Part shown: positions 39,572-47,653 of the stretch, piece after piece
Position numbering within the stretch: position 1 is the stretch's first letter
How the letters are laid out: the number at the start of each line of letters is the position of its first letter
DNA from: Myxococcales bacterium
Lineage (GTDB): Bacteria > Myxococcota_A > Polyangia > Haliangiales > Haliangiaceae
Reading direction: 5' to 3'
Length of the DNA stretch: 64,000 nt
Assembly: GCA_016717005.1 (NCBI GenBank)
Contig: JADJUF010000022.1
Location: forward strand, 1 to 64,000
Position numbers and translations under genes: made by a program
The notes under the pieces: generated by a model
Seen by the model: the letters and a program-made list of their open reading frames with translations, nothing else
Told to the model about the DNA's origin: nothing
Database searches by the model: none

Positions 39572-39812
39572 GGGACAGGCTCTACCCCCTTAACCGTATG
39601 TGATCGCTAATATTTTTCTGCCTACCGCGGCTGGATAGCCCTCGTCTTCGACGAAGAAGCGCCGTCAAGCTGCGCGAAGATCCCAGCCGCGGCACGGCCG
39701 AAAAGCGTATTTGATCTAGATAGTTAGACCATAGGAGCCTGTCCCTTTTTCGGCCGCGGTAGGGCCAAAAAGCGGTCTGAATTCAATGGGATAGAGGGTA
39801 GGAGCCTGTCCC
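39572..39812. repeat. Solitary GGGGACAGG inverted-repeat elements
   Basis: GGGGACAGGCTCTACCCCC near 39,573 faces two inverse ends, AGGAGCCTGTCCC near 39,734 and AGGAGCCTGTCCCC near 39,800. TTTCGGCCGCGGTAGG also recurs here and at about 25,480. The ends match those of the 24.8-25.5 kb cluster, so this is another copy or fragment of the same family. Confidence 0.7.
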
Positions 39813-39944
39813 CTTTGCTGGGGTGGGGGCGCCCCAGGCGAGATGGGGGCGGGTGCTCCAGGCGGGGGCGCGAGTCGCCAGTGATCCTGCGGGATGGAGG
39901 CTGGATCGGTGGTTGCACAAGGTTGGATGGTGAGAGGTGAGCTT

Positions 39945-41111
39945 ATGAACCGCGTCCAGCTTGCGTGTGGTCTGGTGCTGATGGTGGCGGCGGCGTGTGG
40001 GAGCAACTCGGTGGGGTCGGATGGCCCATGCGAGGTCAACCCGCCAGACCCCGCCTGCTCGATCTCCTGCAACGGCGACGACGCGGCGTGCCCGACGGGC
40101 TTCTACTGCGGCACCGACGGCACGTGCTCGGCCGACTGCACCCAGGGCGGCGGCGAGTGCGGCAGCGGCTTCACCTGCGACCCGCGCGGCCACTGCGTCC
40201 GCGACACCAGCGGCGACGGCGGCGTCGACGACGACGGCAACAACTGCCCGTCGGTCACGGTCACGCCGATGGCGCAGATCCCGACGGTCCAGCTGCTGAT
40301 CGATCGCAGCGGCTCGATGGACTCCAACTTCGGCGGCGGCCTCAACCGCTGGCAGGCGGTGCGCGCGGCCTTGACCGGCCCGACCGGCGCGGTCACCGCC
40401 CTCGAGAACCGCATCTACTTCGGCGCCAGCACCTACTCCAACGATCGCCAGGGCGCGTGCCCCGACGTGGTCTCGACGCCGACCCGCGCGTTCGGCAACC
40501 GCGCCGCGATCGACGGCCTGCTCGCGGCCAACCTGCTCACCGACACGCCGACCGGCGAGTCGATGCGCCAGATCGTCGACGGCTTCGCCGCCAACCCGCC
40601 GATGATGGGCTCGCCGCCGATCATCCTGCTGGCGACCGACGGCCTGCCCGACACCTGCGCGGACGTCGACGAGAGCCCGGGCGCGCAGACGCTGACGATC
40701 ACCGAGACCCAGCGCGGGTTCGCGATGGGCATCAAGACGTACATCCTGTCGGTCGGCAACCAGGTCGGCGCGCCGCACCTGCAGCGCGTCGCCAACGCCG
40801 GCGCCGGCCTCGACCCCGCCACCGGCACCGCGCCGTACTTCACCGCCACCGACCCGGCCCAGCTGTCGATGGCCCTGCAGCAGATCATCACCGGCACGCT
40901 GTCGTGCGACTTCGACCTCACCGGCACGGTCAGCGACATCAGCCAGCCGGGCGGCCAGGTCACCCTCGGCGGCATGCCGCTGACGTTCGGCAGCGACTGG
41001 ACGTTCGTCGACAACAACACGATCCGCCTGCTCGGCGCCGCGTGCGACACGTTCAAGGACGGCACCGCGACCTTGTCGGCGACGTTCGACTGCGGCGTCA
41101 TCGTCAACTGA
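39945..41111 (+). CDS. von Willebrand factor A-domain lipoprotein
   Basis: This is a 388-residue protein from an ATG at 39945 (GAGAGGTGAG upstream is the ribosome site). The signal ends MVAAACG, a lipobox. Residues about 25-90 are a Cys-rich module (PCEVNPPDPACSISC ... CGTDGTCSADC). The VWA domain follows with its metal site DRSGSMDSN near residue 119 and LLATDGLPDTC. VWA lipoproteins of this type are common in Myxococcota and bind partners through a divalent metal; the partner is unknown. The last 28 or so codons are duplicated downstream of the stop. Confidence 0.88.
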   Translation: MNRVQLACGLVLMVAAACGSNSVGSDGPCEVNPPDPACSISCNGDDAACPTGFYCGTDGTCSADCTQGGGECGSGFTCDPRGHCVRDTSGDGGVDDDGNNCPSVTVTPMAQIPTVQLLIDRSGSMDSNFGGGLNRWQAVRAALTGPTGAVTALENRIYFGASTYSNDRQGACPDVVSTPTRAFGNRAAIDGLLAANLLTDTPTGESMRQIVDGFAANPPMMGSPPIILLATDGLPDTCADVDESPGAQTLTITETQRGFAMGIKTYILSVGNQVGAPHLQRVANAGAGLDPATGTAPYFTATDPAQLSMALQQIITGTLSCDFDLTGTVSDISQPGGQVTLGGMPLTFGSDWTFVDNNTIRLLGAACDTFKDGTATLSATFDCGVIVN

Positions 41112-41239
41112 CGCGGAGCGCGCGGGGGTCGTCGCACCGCACCGCGGTCGAGGCGCTCCGCCTGCGCGGCGCCGCGCGCGACACGTTCCAGCACGGCACC
41201 GCCACGCTGTCTTCGACCGCGGCGTCATCGTCACCTGAT
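41024..41239. repeat. Duplicated 3' end of the VWA gene
   Basis: The native end (about 41,024-41,111) reappears at about 41,156-41,239 as a diverged copy. It includes CCGCCTGCGCGGCGCCGC, GACACGTTC, GGCACCGC and GGCGTCATCGTCA followed by a stop. The copy has indels and is not translated in frame with the gene. The rest of the 400-bp gap to 41,511 shows no gene. Confidence 0.85.
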
Positions 41240-41511
41240 CCCGGGCGAGCGCCCGCGGCCCCGACCGTCCAGACGTCGGTCGACAGGCACGCACGCGCCG
41301 TGACGACGGGGCCGCGACGACGGGGCCGCGCGGCGGTCGGCGCCGGTCCACCGCGGTCGACCGCGCGGGGTGATCGACAAGTCGCTCGCCGAGGCCTGCC
41401 GTCGGCGACGCCGAGCGCGCGCGGTCGCCCGGATCGAGCCTGGCGCGACCCCGCGCCGATCGGCGCCCGATCTCGATGGCGGCGACGGCGCGCCGCGGGT
41501 TACATCGACCC

Positions 41512-42720
41512 ATGCGCGTCGTCTTCCTGTCGCCCACCTACCCGCCCGAGATGCGGCAGTTCACGCGCGGCCTGGCCGAGGTCGGCGCCGAGGTCCTGGG
41601 CGTCGGCGACGGCAGCCCCGATCCCGAGCTGCGGCGCTACCTCAGCGACTACCTCCGGGTGCCGTCGATCATGGACGAGGACGACGTCATCGCCCGGGTC
41701 CACGCGTGGCTGCGCGGCCGCGAGGTCGACCGGGTGCTGGCCAACTGGGAGCCGCTGGTGGTGGTGGCCGCGCGCCTGCGCGAGCGGTTCGGGCTGCCGG
41801 GCATGTCGGTCGACACCGTCCGCGGCTTCCGCGACAAGCAGCTGATGAAGGAGCGGGTCGCGGCCGCGGGCCTGCGCGTGCCCAAGGCCCGCCGGGTCCA
41901 CGCGGCCGCCGATCTGTGGGCCGCGCTCGAGGAGATCGGCTACCCGGCGATCGTCAAGCCGATCAGCGGCGCCGGCAGCGCCGACACCTACAAGCTCGCG
42001 TCGGCGGCCGACGCCGAGCGCGTGCTGCCGGGCCTGCGCCACGTGGTCGAGGCCAGCTGCGAGGAGTTCATCGACGGCGTCGAGCACACCTACGACACCG
42101 CGTGCGTCGCCGGGCGCCCGGTCTACGAGAGCGTCACGCGCTACCTGCCCAACGCGCTCGAGATGCGCACGCTCGAGTGGGTGTCGCCGGTGATGCTGTC
42201 GGTGCGCGACCTGACCCGGCCCGACGTCGTCGACGGCATCGCGCTGGGCCGCCAGGTGCTGACCGCGCTCGGCATGGGCGACGGCATGACCCACATGGAG
42301 TGGTTCCGGACCGCCAGCGGCGAGGCGGTCTTCGGCGAGATCGCGTGCCGCCCGGGCGGCGCCTGCGTCGTCGACCAGATGAACTACACCAGCGACATCG
42401 ACCTGTTCCGCGAGTGGGCGCGGATCGTCACGGTCGGCCGGTTCGAGGCCCCGACCGAGCGCAAGTACAACGTCGGCATCATCTTCAAGCGCGCCCAGGG
42501 CCAGGGCCGCATCAGCGGCATCGTCGGGCTGCGCGGGTTCCTGGCCCGCTACGGCGCCCACGTCGTCGAGGACACGCTGCTGCGCCCCGGCACGCCGCGG
42601 CGCGACTGGAAGAGCACGCTCCTGTCCGACGGCTACCTGGTGGTCCGCCACCCCGACTGGGACCAGGCCGAGGCCATGGCCATGGCCGCCGCGACCGGGA
42701 TCCACCTCTACGCCTCGTAG
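41512..42720 (+). CDS. ATP-grasp ligase, first of a tandem pair
   Basis: This is a 402-residue protein starting MRVVFLSPTYPPEMRQF, a Rossmann-like pre-ATP-grasp domain. ATP-grasp features follow: FRDKQLMKERVAAAGLRVPK (typical before the lid), GYPAIVKPISGAGSADTYK (ATP-binding lysine and glycine loop), EEFIDGVEHTYDTACV and a late metal-binding FGEIACRPGGACV. Enzymes with this architecture join a carboxylate to an amine using ATP, as in peptide or amino-acid ligases. TACATC sits just upstream of the ATG. It is followed by a paralogous gene 440 bp away and then an SDR gene, suggesting a small biosynthetic or modification pathway with unknown product. Confidence 0.85.
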   Translation: MRVVFLSPTYPPEMRQFTRGLAEVGAEVLGVGDGSPDPELRRYLSDYLRVPSIMDEDDVIARVHAWLRGREVDRVLANWEPLVVVAARLRERFGLPGMSVDTVRGFRDKQLMKERVAAAGLRVPKARRVHAAADLWAALEEIGYPAIVKPISGAGSADTYKLASAADAERVLPGLRHVVEASCEEFIDGVEHTYDTACVAGRPVYESVTRYLPNALEMRTLEWVSPVMLSVRDLTRPDVVDGIALGRQVLTALGMGDGMTHMEWFRTASGEAVFGEIACRPGGACVVDQMNYTSDIDLFREWARIVTVGRFEAPTERKYNVGIIFKRAQGQGRISGIVGLRGFLARYGAHVVEDTLLRPGTPRRDWKSTLLSDGYLVVRHPDWDQAEAMAMAAATGIHLYAS

Positions 42721-43150
42721 TCGTCCGGCGCGGCGCGCCGCCACGCCGGGTCGACGCTGCCGCGACCGAGCGCCGCCGCCGCCGAGCGCCACCGCGCGCC
42801 ACCGCGCCGCCGCGCCGCCGCCGCCAACGCCGTCGCGACCGGGATCCACCTCTACGCGTCGTGACCGTCGGCACGGCCGGCCGCCACGCGCGTCGACGCT
42901 GCCGCGACCGCCGCGACCGCCGCGACCGCCGCGACCGCCGCGACCGAGCGCCGCCGCCAACACCATCGCGACCTGGATCCACCTCTACGCGTCGTGGCCG
43001 TCGGCGCGGCCCGGCGCGACGCCGCGACGTCTCATCGCCGCCATGGCCGCCGCGGCCGAGCGCCGCCGCGACCGAGCGCAGGCGGCAGGGCGATGACCGC
43101 CGCGACCGAGATCCGCCGCGACGCCTCGTCGCCGTCGACGCGGCCCGGTA
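42688..43150. repeat. Repeated copies of the ATP-grasp gene's 3' end
   Basis: The native last 11 codons and stop (GCGACCGGGATCCACCTCTA then CGCCTCGTAG) recur near 42,830-42,863 (with a TGA) and near 42,960-42,995 (with the stop lost). A degenerate fourth copy lies near 43,107-43,135. CCGCGACCG tandem repeats lie between them. The 440-bp interval has no other gene. Confidence 0.85.
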
Positions 43151-43154
43151 TCGT
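43149..43154 (+). promoter_or_regulatory. -10-like TATCGT, leaderless
   Basis: TATCGT is 6 nt before the GTG at 43161. It decides that start within a much longer open frame. Confidence 0.5.
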
Positions 43155-43160
43155 GCGGTC

Positions 43161-44396
43161 GTGGTCCACGTCGTCTTCATCGCCCCGCGGTTCCTCGAGA
43201 ACACCAACCGCTACGTCCGCGCGTTCGCCGAGCTCGACGGCGTCACGCTGACGGTCGTCAGCGCCGACCCCGAGGCCGCGATCCCGGCGCCGCTGCGGCC
43301 GCGGATCGCCGGCCACTACCGGGTCGCCGACGCCCTCGACGGTGGCCAGCTCACGACCGCGGTCCGCGCGATCGCCCGCGGCGTCGGCCCGGTCGACCGC
43401 GTGACCGGCGCGCTCGAACAGCTGCAGCTGCCGCTGGCCGAGGTCCGCGACGCCCTCGACATCGACGGCCTGCGCGCCGCGACCGCGCGCAACTTCCGCG
43501 ACAAGGATCGCATGAAGGAGGTGCTGCGCCGGGCCGGCGTGCCGGTCGCGACCAGCGCGCTGGCGCGCTCGGCGGCCGAGCTGCGGGCGTTCGTCGACCG
43601 GGTCGGCTACCCGGTGATCGTCAAGCCGCCGGCCGGGCTGGGCGCGCGCGCGACCTTCCGCGTCGACGACGCCGCCCAGCTCGCGGCGGTGCCGCCGCCG
43701 ACCGCGGCCGCGCCGCTGCAGGTCGAGGAGTTCGTGCGCGCGCGCGAGCACACCTGCGAGACGGTCACGATCCGGGGCGCGCCGGTGTGGCGCTCGGGCA
43801 CGCGCTACTTCCCGTCGCCGCTCGAGGTGCTCGAGACCCCGTGGGTGCAGTACTGCGTGCTCTTGCCGCGCGAGGACGACGATCCGACCTGGACCGACTT
43901 CCACCCGACCAACGCCGCGGCGCTGGCGGCCTTGTTCGGCGACGCGGCCGGCACCGCGGCCGGCACCGCGCTGACCCACATGGAGTGGTTCCTGCGCACC
44001 GACGGGACCGCGCTGGTCAACGAGGTCGGCGTGCGCCCGCCCGGCGTCCACATCATGCCGCTCATGGGCCTGGCCCACGACACCGACCTGATCGCCGACT
44101 GGGCCCGGCTGATCGCGCTCGACGCGTTCACGCCGCGGCCGCGCCGCCGCGCCGCCGGCGCCGCGTTCTTCCGCGGCCAGGGCCCCGGCACCCACGTCGC
44201 CGCGGTCGAGGGCGTCGACGAGGCCGTCCGCGCGTGCGGCGACGCGCTGGTCGAGCTGCGCGCGCCCCGGGTCGGACAGGCCCGGGCCGACAGCTACGAG
44301 GGCGAGGGCTGGGCCACCGTCCAGCACGCCACCACCGACGGCGCCAAGCACGCGCTGCGCGCGCTGATCGAGCGCGTCGTCGTCCGCTACCGGTGA
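43161..44396 (+). CDS. ATP-grasp ligase, second of the tandem pair
   Basis: This is a 411-residue paralogue of the preceding enzyme (VVHVVFIAPRFLENTNRYVRAFAEL at the start). It has FRDKDRMKEVLRRAGVPVA, GYPVIVKPPAGLGARATFR, QVEEFVRAREHTCETVTI and VNEVGVRPPGVHIMPLMGLA. The catalytic features of both domains are intact. Compared with its neighbour it has a different middle segment (LPREDDDPTWTDFHP). It probably uses a different substrate in the same pathway, such as sequential addition of two residues. Its stop is 28 bp before the SDR gene, which has its own leaderless signal. Confidence 0.83.
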   Translation: MVHVVFIAPRFLENTNRYVRAFAELDGVTLTVVSADPEAAIPAPLRPRIAGHYRVADALDGGQLTTAVRAIARGVGPVDRVTGALEQLQLPLAEVRDALDIDGLRAATARNFRDKDRMKEVLRRAGVPVATSALARSAAELRAFVDRVGYPVIVKPPAGLGARATFRVDDAAQLAAVPPPTAAAPLQVEEFVRAREHTCETVTIRGAPVWRSGTRYFPSPLEVLETPWVQYCVLLPREDDDPTWTDFHPTNAAALAALFGDAAGTAAGTALTHMEWFLRTDGTALVNEVGVRPPGVHIMPLMGLAHDTDLIADWARLIALDAFTPRPRRRAAGAAFFRGQGPGTHVAAVEGVDEAVRACGDALVELRAPRVGQARADSYEGEGWATVQHATTDGAKHALRALIERVVVRYR

Positions 44397-44411
44397 CCGC
44401 GGCCCGCGTGC

Positions 44412-44417
44412 GATAGT
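44412..44417 (+). promoter_or_regulatory. -10-like GATAGT before the SDR gene
   Basis: GATAGT lies 7 nt before the ATG at 44425. It allows transcription independent of the ATP-grasp gene. Confidence 0.4.
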
Positions 44418-44424
44418 GCCGCGC

Positions 44425-45216
44425 ATGTCCTCGGTCGCCGTCGTCACCGGAGCCGCGCGCGGGCTCGGCCGCGAGCTGGCGACCGCGCTGCACCGCCGCG
44501 GCCACGCCGTGCTGCTGACCGACGTCGACGGCCCGGCCGTGACCGCGGCCGCGGCGGCGCTGGGCGGGCCGGCCTGGGCCCTCGCGCAAGACGTCCGGGA
44601 TCCGGACAGTCACCGGGCGGTGGCCACCGCCGCCGCCGCGCGCGGGCCGGTCGCGGTGTGGATCAACAACGCCGGCGTGCTCGACGTCGGCGCGGTCGGC
44701 GACGTCGACGAGGCCGCGATCCGCCGGATGATCGACGTCAACCTGCTCGGCGTCATCTGGGGCGCCCGGGCGGCGCTCGACGTGCTCGCGCCCGACGGCC
44801 ACCTGCTCAACATCGCGTCGCTGTCGTCGCTCGTGCCGGCGCCGGGCCTGGCGGTCTACGCCGCGAGCAAGCACGGCGTGCTCGGCTTCACGACCTCGCT
44901 GGCCGGCGAGCTGCGCCAGGCCGGCCGCGCGCTCAAGGTCAGCGCGATCTGCCCCGACGTGATCGCCACCGACATGGTCGCGCGCGTCGCCGATCAGGCC
45001 GCCAGCGACGTCCTGTTCTCGTCGGCGACGATGCTCACCAGCGCCGACGTGACGCGCGCGGTGATCGCGACCCTCGACCGCCCGCGCCTGGTCCGGATCG
45101 TCCCGGCCGCGCGCGCGGCCTTGGTGCACGCGCTGCACCCGTTCCCCGAGCTGGGGCTGCGCGTGCTCGATCAGGTCGCGCGCCTGGGCGCGTGGCGCAA
45201 GGCCCGGCGGGCGTGA
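44425..45216 (+). CDS. Short-chain dehydrogenase/reductase
   Basis: This is a 263-residue classical SDR. The cofactor motif TGAARGLGRE is near residue 8, and NNAGVLDVG near 79 is the stabilising motif. The catalytic Ser lies in LNIASLSSLVPAPG and the catalytic pair in YAASKHG (Y-x3-K). An acidic residue after the second strand (LLTDVDG) suggests NAD rather than NADP. The substrate is unknown. The C-terminal 40 residues are basic and amphipathic. It follows the two ATP-grasp genes and may belong to their pathway. Confidence 0.9.
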   Translation: MSSVAVVTGAARGLGRELATALHRRGHAVLLTDVDGPAVTAAAAALGGPAWALAQDVRDPDSHRAVATAAAARGPVAVWINNAGVLDVGAVGDVDEAAIRRMIDVNLLGVIWGARAALDVLAPDGHLLNIASLSSLVPAPGLAVYAASKHGVLGFTTSLAGELRQAGRALKVSAICPDVIATDMVARVADQAASDVLFSSATMLTSADVTRAVIATLDRPRLVRIVPAARAALVHALHPFPELGLRVLDQVARLGAWRKARRA

Positions 45217-45287
45217 CCCGCCGCGCCGCCGCAGCGCTGGTGGTGCTGGCGAGCGCGTGCGGCTTCGTCGCCCACCCGCGGCCGTGA
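45213..45287 (+). CDS. 24-residue predicted lipoprotein
   Basis: A GTG at 45213 overlaps the SDR stop (GTGA) and opens a 24-codon frame, MTRRAAAALVVLASACGFVA then HPRP. It consists of a signal with a good lipobox (LASAC) and only a nine-residue tail. It resembles entericidin-sized lipoproteins. It could be real or chance; the coupling and the lipobox are the only support. Confidence 0.35.
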   Translation: MTRRAAAALVVLASACGFVAHPRP

Positions 45288-45305
45288 CCGGCGCCGCGCC
45301 GCGCG

Positions 45306-46028
45306 CTACGCCAGCGCGCGCGCCCGCGGCGCCCCGGCGTGGTCCTCGAGCACGTGCAGCGATCGCTCGGGCAGCTCGCGCCACGCCTCGTCGGTGAGCT
45401 GCTCGCTGGCCACGACCACCGCCGGCGTGCGCCGGGCCTCGTCGGCGCCGTGGCGGACCAGCAGGTGCAGCGACCGACCCAGGCGGTGGGCGTAGATGCG
45501 ATCGCCACACGACACCAGGAAGCTGAGCGAGCCGACGTCGCCGGCGGCGTGGAGGGCGGCGACCGCGGCGACCACGCCGGCCTCGACCTCGCCGGCGCGA
45601 TCGATGTGCGTCACGATGAACGCGAACAGGCGCTCGCTGTCGGTGTCGCCGACGATCTCGGCCTGCCGCGCCGGCGAGGTCCCGTCGGCCAGGAAGGCCA
45701 GCGCCGTCGCGGTGCCGTTGTGCGCGAACACCAGCCGGCCGCGCTGGAACGGGTGGGTGTTGGCCAGCGAGGTCGGCCCGACGGTCTTCTGCCGCACGTG
45801 CGCCACCACCACCCGCGCGCACGCGGCGTCGACCAGCGCGTCGAACTGCGGCGAGGTCCGCGCGCAGGCGGTGTCGCGGTGCACGACCCAGCCGTCGGGC
45901 GCGCCGATCGCGACGCCCCAGCCGTCGCGGTGCTCGCCGGCCAGGGTCCACAGGCTGCGGGGCGCGTCGCGCAGGAGCTGGCGCGCGTGGACGGGCTGGG
46001 TCGCGAGCAGGCCGAACATCCGACACAT
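45306..46028 (-). CDS. Class II glutamine amidotransferase
   Basis: This is a 240-residue protein of the stand-alone Gn-AT type (YafJ/YtfP-like group). Cys2 (MCRMFGLLA) is the nucleophile after Met removal. EHRDGWGVAIG, VVAHVRQKTVG, NTHPFQRGRLVFAHNGT and DTDSERLFAF are the family blocks that bind glutamine. It hydrolyses glutamine to give ammonia; the acceptor is unknown because no synthase domain is attached. TACAAT lies 6 nt before the ATG. It is convergent with the SDR/small-lipoprotein genes. Confidence 0.9.
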   Translation of the reverse strand: MCRMFGLLATQPVHARQLLRDAPRSLWTLAGEHRDGWGVAIGAPDGWVVHRDTACARTSPQFDALVDAACARVVVAHVRQKTVGPTSLANTHPFQRGRLVFAHNGTATALAFLADGTSPARQAEIVGDTDSERLFAFIVTHIDRAGEVEAGVVAAVAALHAAGDVGSLSFLVSCGDRIYAHRLGRSLHLLVRHGADEARRTPAVVVASEQLTDEAWRELPERSLHVLEDHAGAPRARALA

Positions 46029-46034
46029 CGGCCC

Positions 46035-46040
46035 ATTGTA
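46035..46040 (-). promoter_or_regulatory. -10-like TACAAT, leaderless
   Basis: On the minus strand TACAAT is 6 nt before the ATG at 46028. It is the closest match to the -10 consensus among the leaderless signals here. Confidence 0.55.
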
Positions 46041-46085
46041 GAAAGGCGCCGGCGCGGCGCGAGTTTCTGGTGGGGTACCGAGCGG

Positions 46086-46244
46086 CTAGTACCTCGCCAC
46101 AGTGGAGATGACCGGTTGCGGGCGTCGAGGCGCGCCGAGCGCAGGGCGAACCGACGACGGGCTCCTCGCTGGAACTCGAGGAGGTTCAACGCAGCGATGG
46201 ATCGGCGTCCTCAACCGGTCAAATTCATTGTGGCGAGGTACTAG
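46086..46244. mobile_element. 159-bp MITE-like element with 16-bp perfect terminal inverted repeats
   Basis: CTAGTACCTCGCCACA at 46086-46101 is the exact reverse complement of 46229-46244. Imperfect complementarity (TGACCGGTTG within each arm) extends the arms to about 35 bp. The interior has no gene. The right end supplies the TAG stop codon of mtfA. A target duplication is not obvious. Confidence 0.75.
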
Positions 46245-46954
46245 CCGCGGTAGAAGCGCTCGAGCGCCTGGTGCAGCGCCGGCGCCTTGGCCCGGAGCGC
46301 GTCGGGCCGCTCGAAGTAGGCCTCGGTGGCGACCGCGAAGAACTCGGCCGGGTTGGTGGCGCCGTAGTCGCGCAGCACCCGCCCCAGCGCCCGATCGCGC
46401 GCGCGCAGCCGATCGAAGTTGCGCTGCATCGCGGCGGCCCAGGGCCGGTAGTCCTCGCGCGCGCGCAGCTCGGGCGCGCCATCGAAGCTGCCGTCGGTGC
46501 GGTCGAGCACGTGCGCGAACTCGTGGGCGGCGGTGTCGAGGCCGTCGCCGGTGTTGCGCAGCCCGACCGTGACCGCGTCCCAGGCCAGCACGACCACGCC
46601 CCAGCCGTGGGCCTCGCCCAGGACCGCGCCGTCGGTGTCGGCGTGGCGGTAGGCCGACGGGTAGACCACGATCTCGGTCAGGTGGTCGTAGCGCGCGACG
46701 TCGAGGTGCACGACCAGGCGCGCGGCGGCCGCGGCGATCGTGACGATCATCTCGTCGGTCACCTCGAGCCCGCCGGCCCCGACGAAGTGCTTCTCGGCCA
46801 CGAACACCTGGACGTCGCGCAGGAGCTTGGCGCGCTCCGCCGGCGACAGCCGCGCCACGAACGGCGCGGTGCGCGCGAGGATGTCGGACCACGCCGCCGG
46901 CACCGGCGTGCGTCGCAGCCGTCGACGGCGCCAGCGGCGGATCAACCCGGCCAT
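46241..46954 (-). CDS. mtfA: MtfA-like zinc peptidase
   Basis: This is a 237-residue protein with the gluzincin HEFAH site (DTAAHEFAHVLDRTDGSFDG). The downstream glutamate block NPAEFFAVATEAYFE supplies the third metal ligand. In E. coli MtfA is a peptidase that also binds the glucose repressor Mlc; the regulatory role may not carry over here. The ATG at 46954 has TAGCCT 7 nt upstream. The stop codon lies inside the terminal repeat of the adjacent MITE, so the last residues (ALERFYRG) may have been set by that insertion. Confidence 0.88.
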   Translation of the reverse strand: MAGLIRRWRRRRLRRTPVPAAWSDILARTAPFVARLSPAERAKLLRDVQVFVAEKHFVGAGGLEVTDEMIVTIAAAAARLVVHLDVARYDHLTEIVVYPSAYRHADTDGAVLGEAHGWGVVVLAWDAVTVGLRNTGDGLDTAAHEFAHVLDRTDGSFDGAPELRAREDYRPWAAAMQRNFDRLRARDRALGRVLRDYGATNPAEFFAVATEAYFERPDALRAKAPALHQALERFYRG

Positions 46955-46961
46955 GGCGTCG

Positions 46962-46983
46962 AGGCTAGCACCTGGACTACCAT
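46962..46983. promoter_or_regulatory. Divergent, overlapping leaderless promoters of mtfA and the CAP-domain gene
   Basis: The two start codons are only 35 bp apart (46,955-46,989). The minus-strand -10 (TAGCCT, 46,962-46,967) is 7 nt from the mtfA ATG. The plus-strand -10 (TACCAT, 46,978-46,983) is 6 nt from the other ATG. Each promoter's -35 region must fall on the other gene's start. Confidence 0.5.
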
Positions 46984-46989
46984 CGCCCC

Positions 46990-47625
46990 ATGAGGCTCGT
47001 CGCCAGCATCGCGTGCGCCCTCGCGGTCGGCTGTGGCGGCGCCGCGGCGCCCCTCGACGGCGGCGGCCCCGGCGACGGCGGCGGCCCCACCGACGGCGGC
47101 GGCGCCACCGACGGCGGCCCCGGCGCGCCCGACGCGACGACCATCGACGGTCCGCCACCATCGGTCGATCGCGCGCTGTGCGACGCGATCAACCAGTACC
47201 GCGCCGACCACGGCCTGGCGGCGGTGCCGGTGTCGCCGGCGCTGACCCGGGTCGCGCGCTTCCACGTCGAGGACCTGACCGCCCACGGCACCGGCGCGCC
47301 CGGCTGCAACCTGCACAGCTGGTCGACCGGCGACCCGCGCTGGACCGGCTGTTGCTACACGCCCGACCACGCCCAGGCCCAGTGCATGTGGATCAAGCCG
47401 CGCGAGATCTCGGCGTACATGTCGTCGGGCTACGAGATCGCCGCGGGCGGCGGCGGCGCGATCACGCCGACCCAGGCGGTCGGGCTGTGGGACGGCAGCA
47501 CCGGCCACCGCGAGGTCGTCCTCAACCAGGGCGCCTGGGCCACCCACCCGTGGCGCGCGGTCGGCTGCGCGATCGAGACCGGCTACGCCGTGGTGTGGTT
47601 CGGCGAGCTGGCCGATCCGGGCTGA
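46990..47625 (+). CDS. CAP/SCP-domain lipoprotein
   Basis: This is a 211-residue protein. A short signal ends ACALAVGCGG and is followed by a Gly/Asp/Pro linker (DGGGPGDGGGPTDGGG). The CAP fold then begins (LCDAINQYRADHGLAAVPVSPALTRVARFH), with HREVVLNQGAWATHPWRAVGCAI near the end. The His and Glu residues expected in the CAP cleft appear (ARFHVEDL, GHREVV). Several cysteines (CNLHSW, GCCY, QCMW) may form disulfides. It is probably exposed in the periplasm or at the surface; the role of bacterial CAP proteins is not defined. A Tyr/Trp-rich C-terminus ends WFGELADPG. Confidence 0.8.
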   Translation: MRLVASIACALAVGCGGAAAPLDGGGPGDGGGPTDGGGATDGGPGAPDATTIDGPPPSVDRALCDAINQYRADHGLAAVPVSPALTRVARFHVEDLTAHGTGAPGCNLHSWSTGDPRWTGCCYTPDHAQAQCMWIKPREISAYMSSGYEIAAGGGGAITPTQAVGLWDGSTGHREVVLNQGAWATHPWRAVGCAIETGYAVVWFGELADPG

Positions 47626-47641
47626 GCGCGCGCGCGTGCGC

Positions 47642-47647
47642 TACAGT
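47642..47647 (+). promoter_or_regulatory. -10-like TACAGT, leaderless
   Basis: TACAGT is 6 nt before the ATG at 47654. Confidence 0.5.
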
Positions 47648-47653
47648 AGCGCG

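Noticed and set aside
46086..46892. 268-residue minus-strand open frame overlapping mtfA
   Set aside because: It is a shadow in another frame. The mtfA frame carries HEFAH and the conserved glutamate block.
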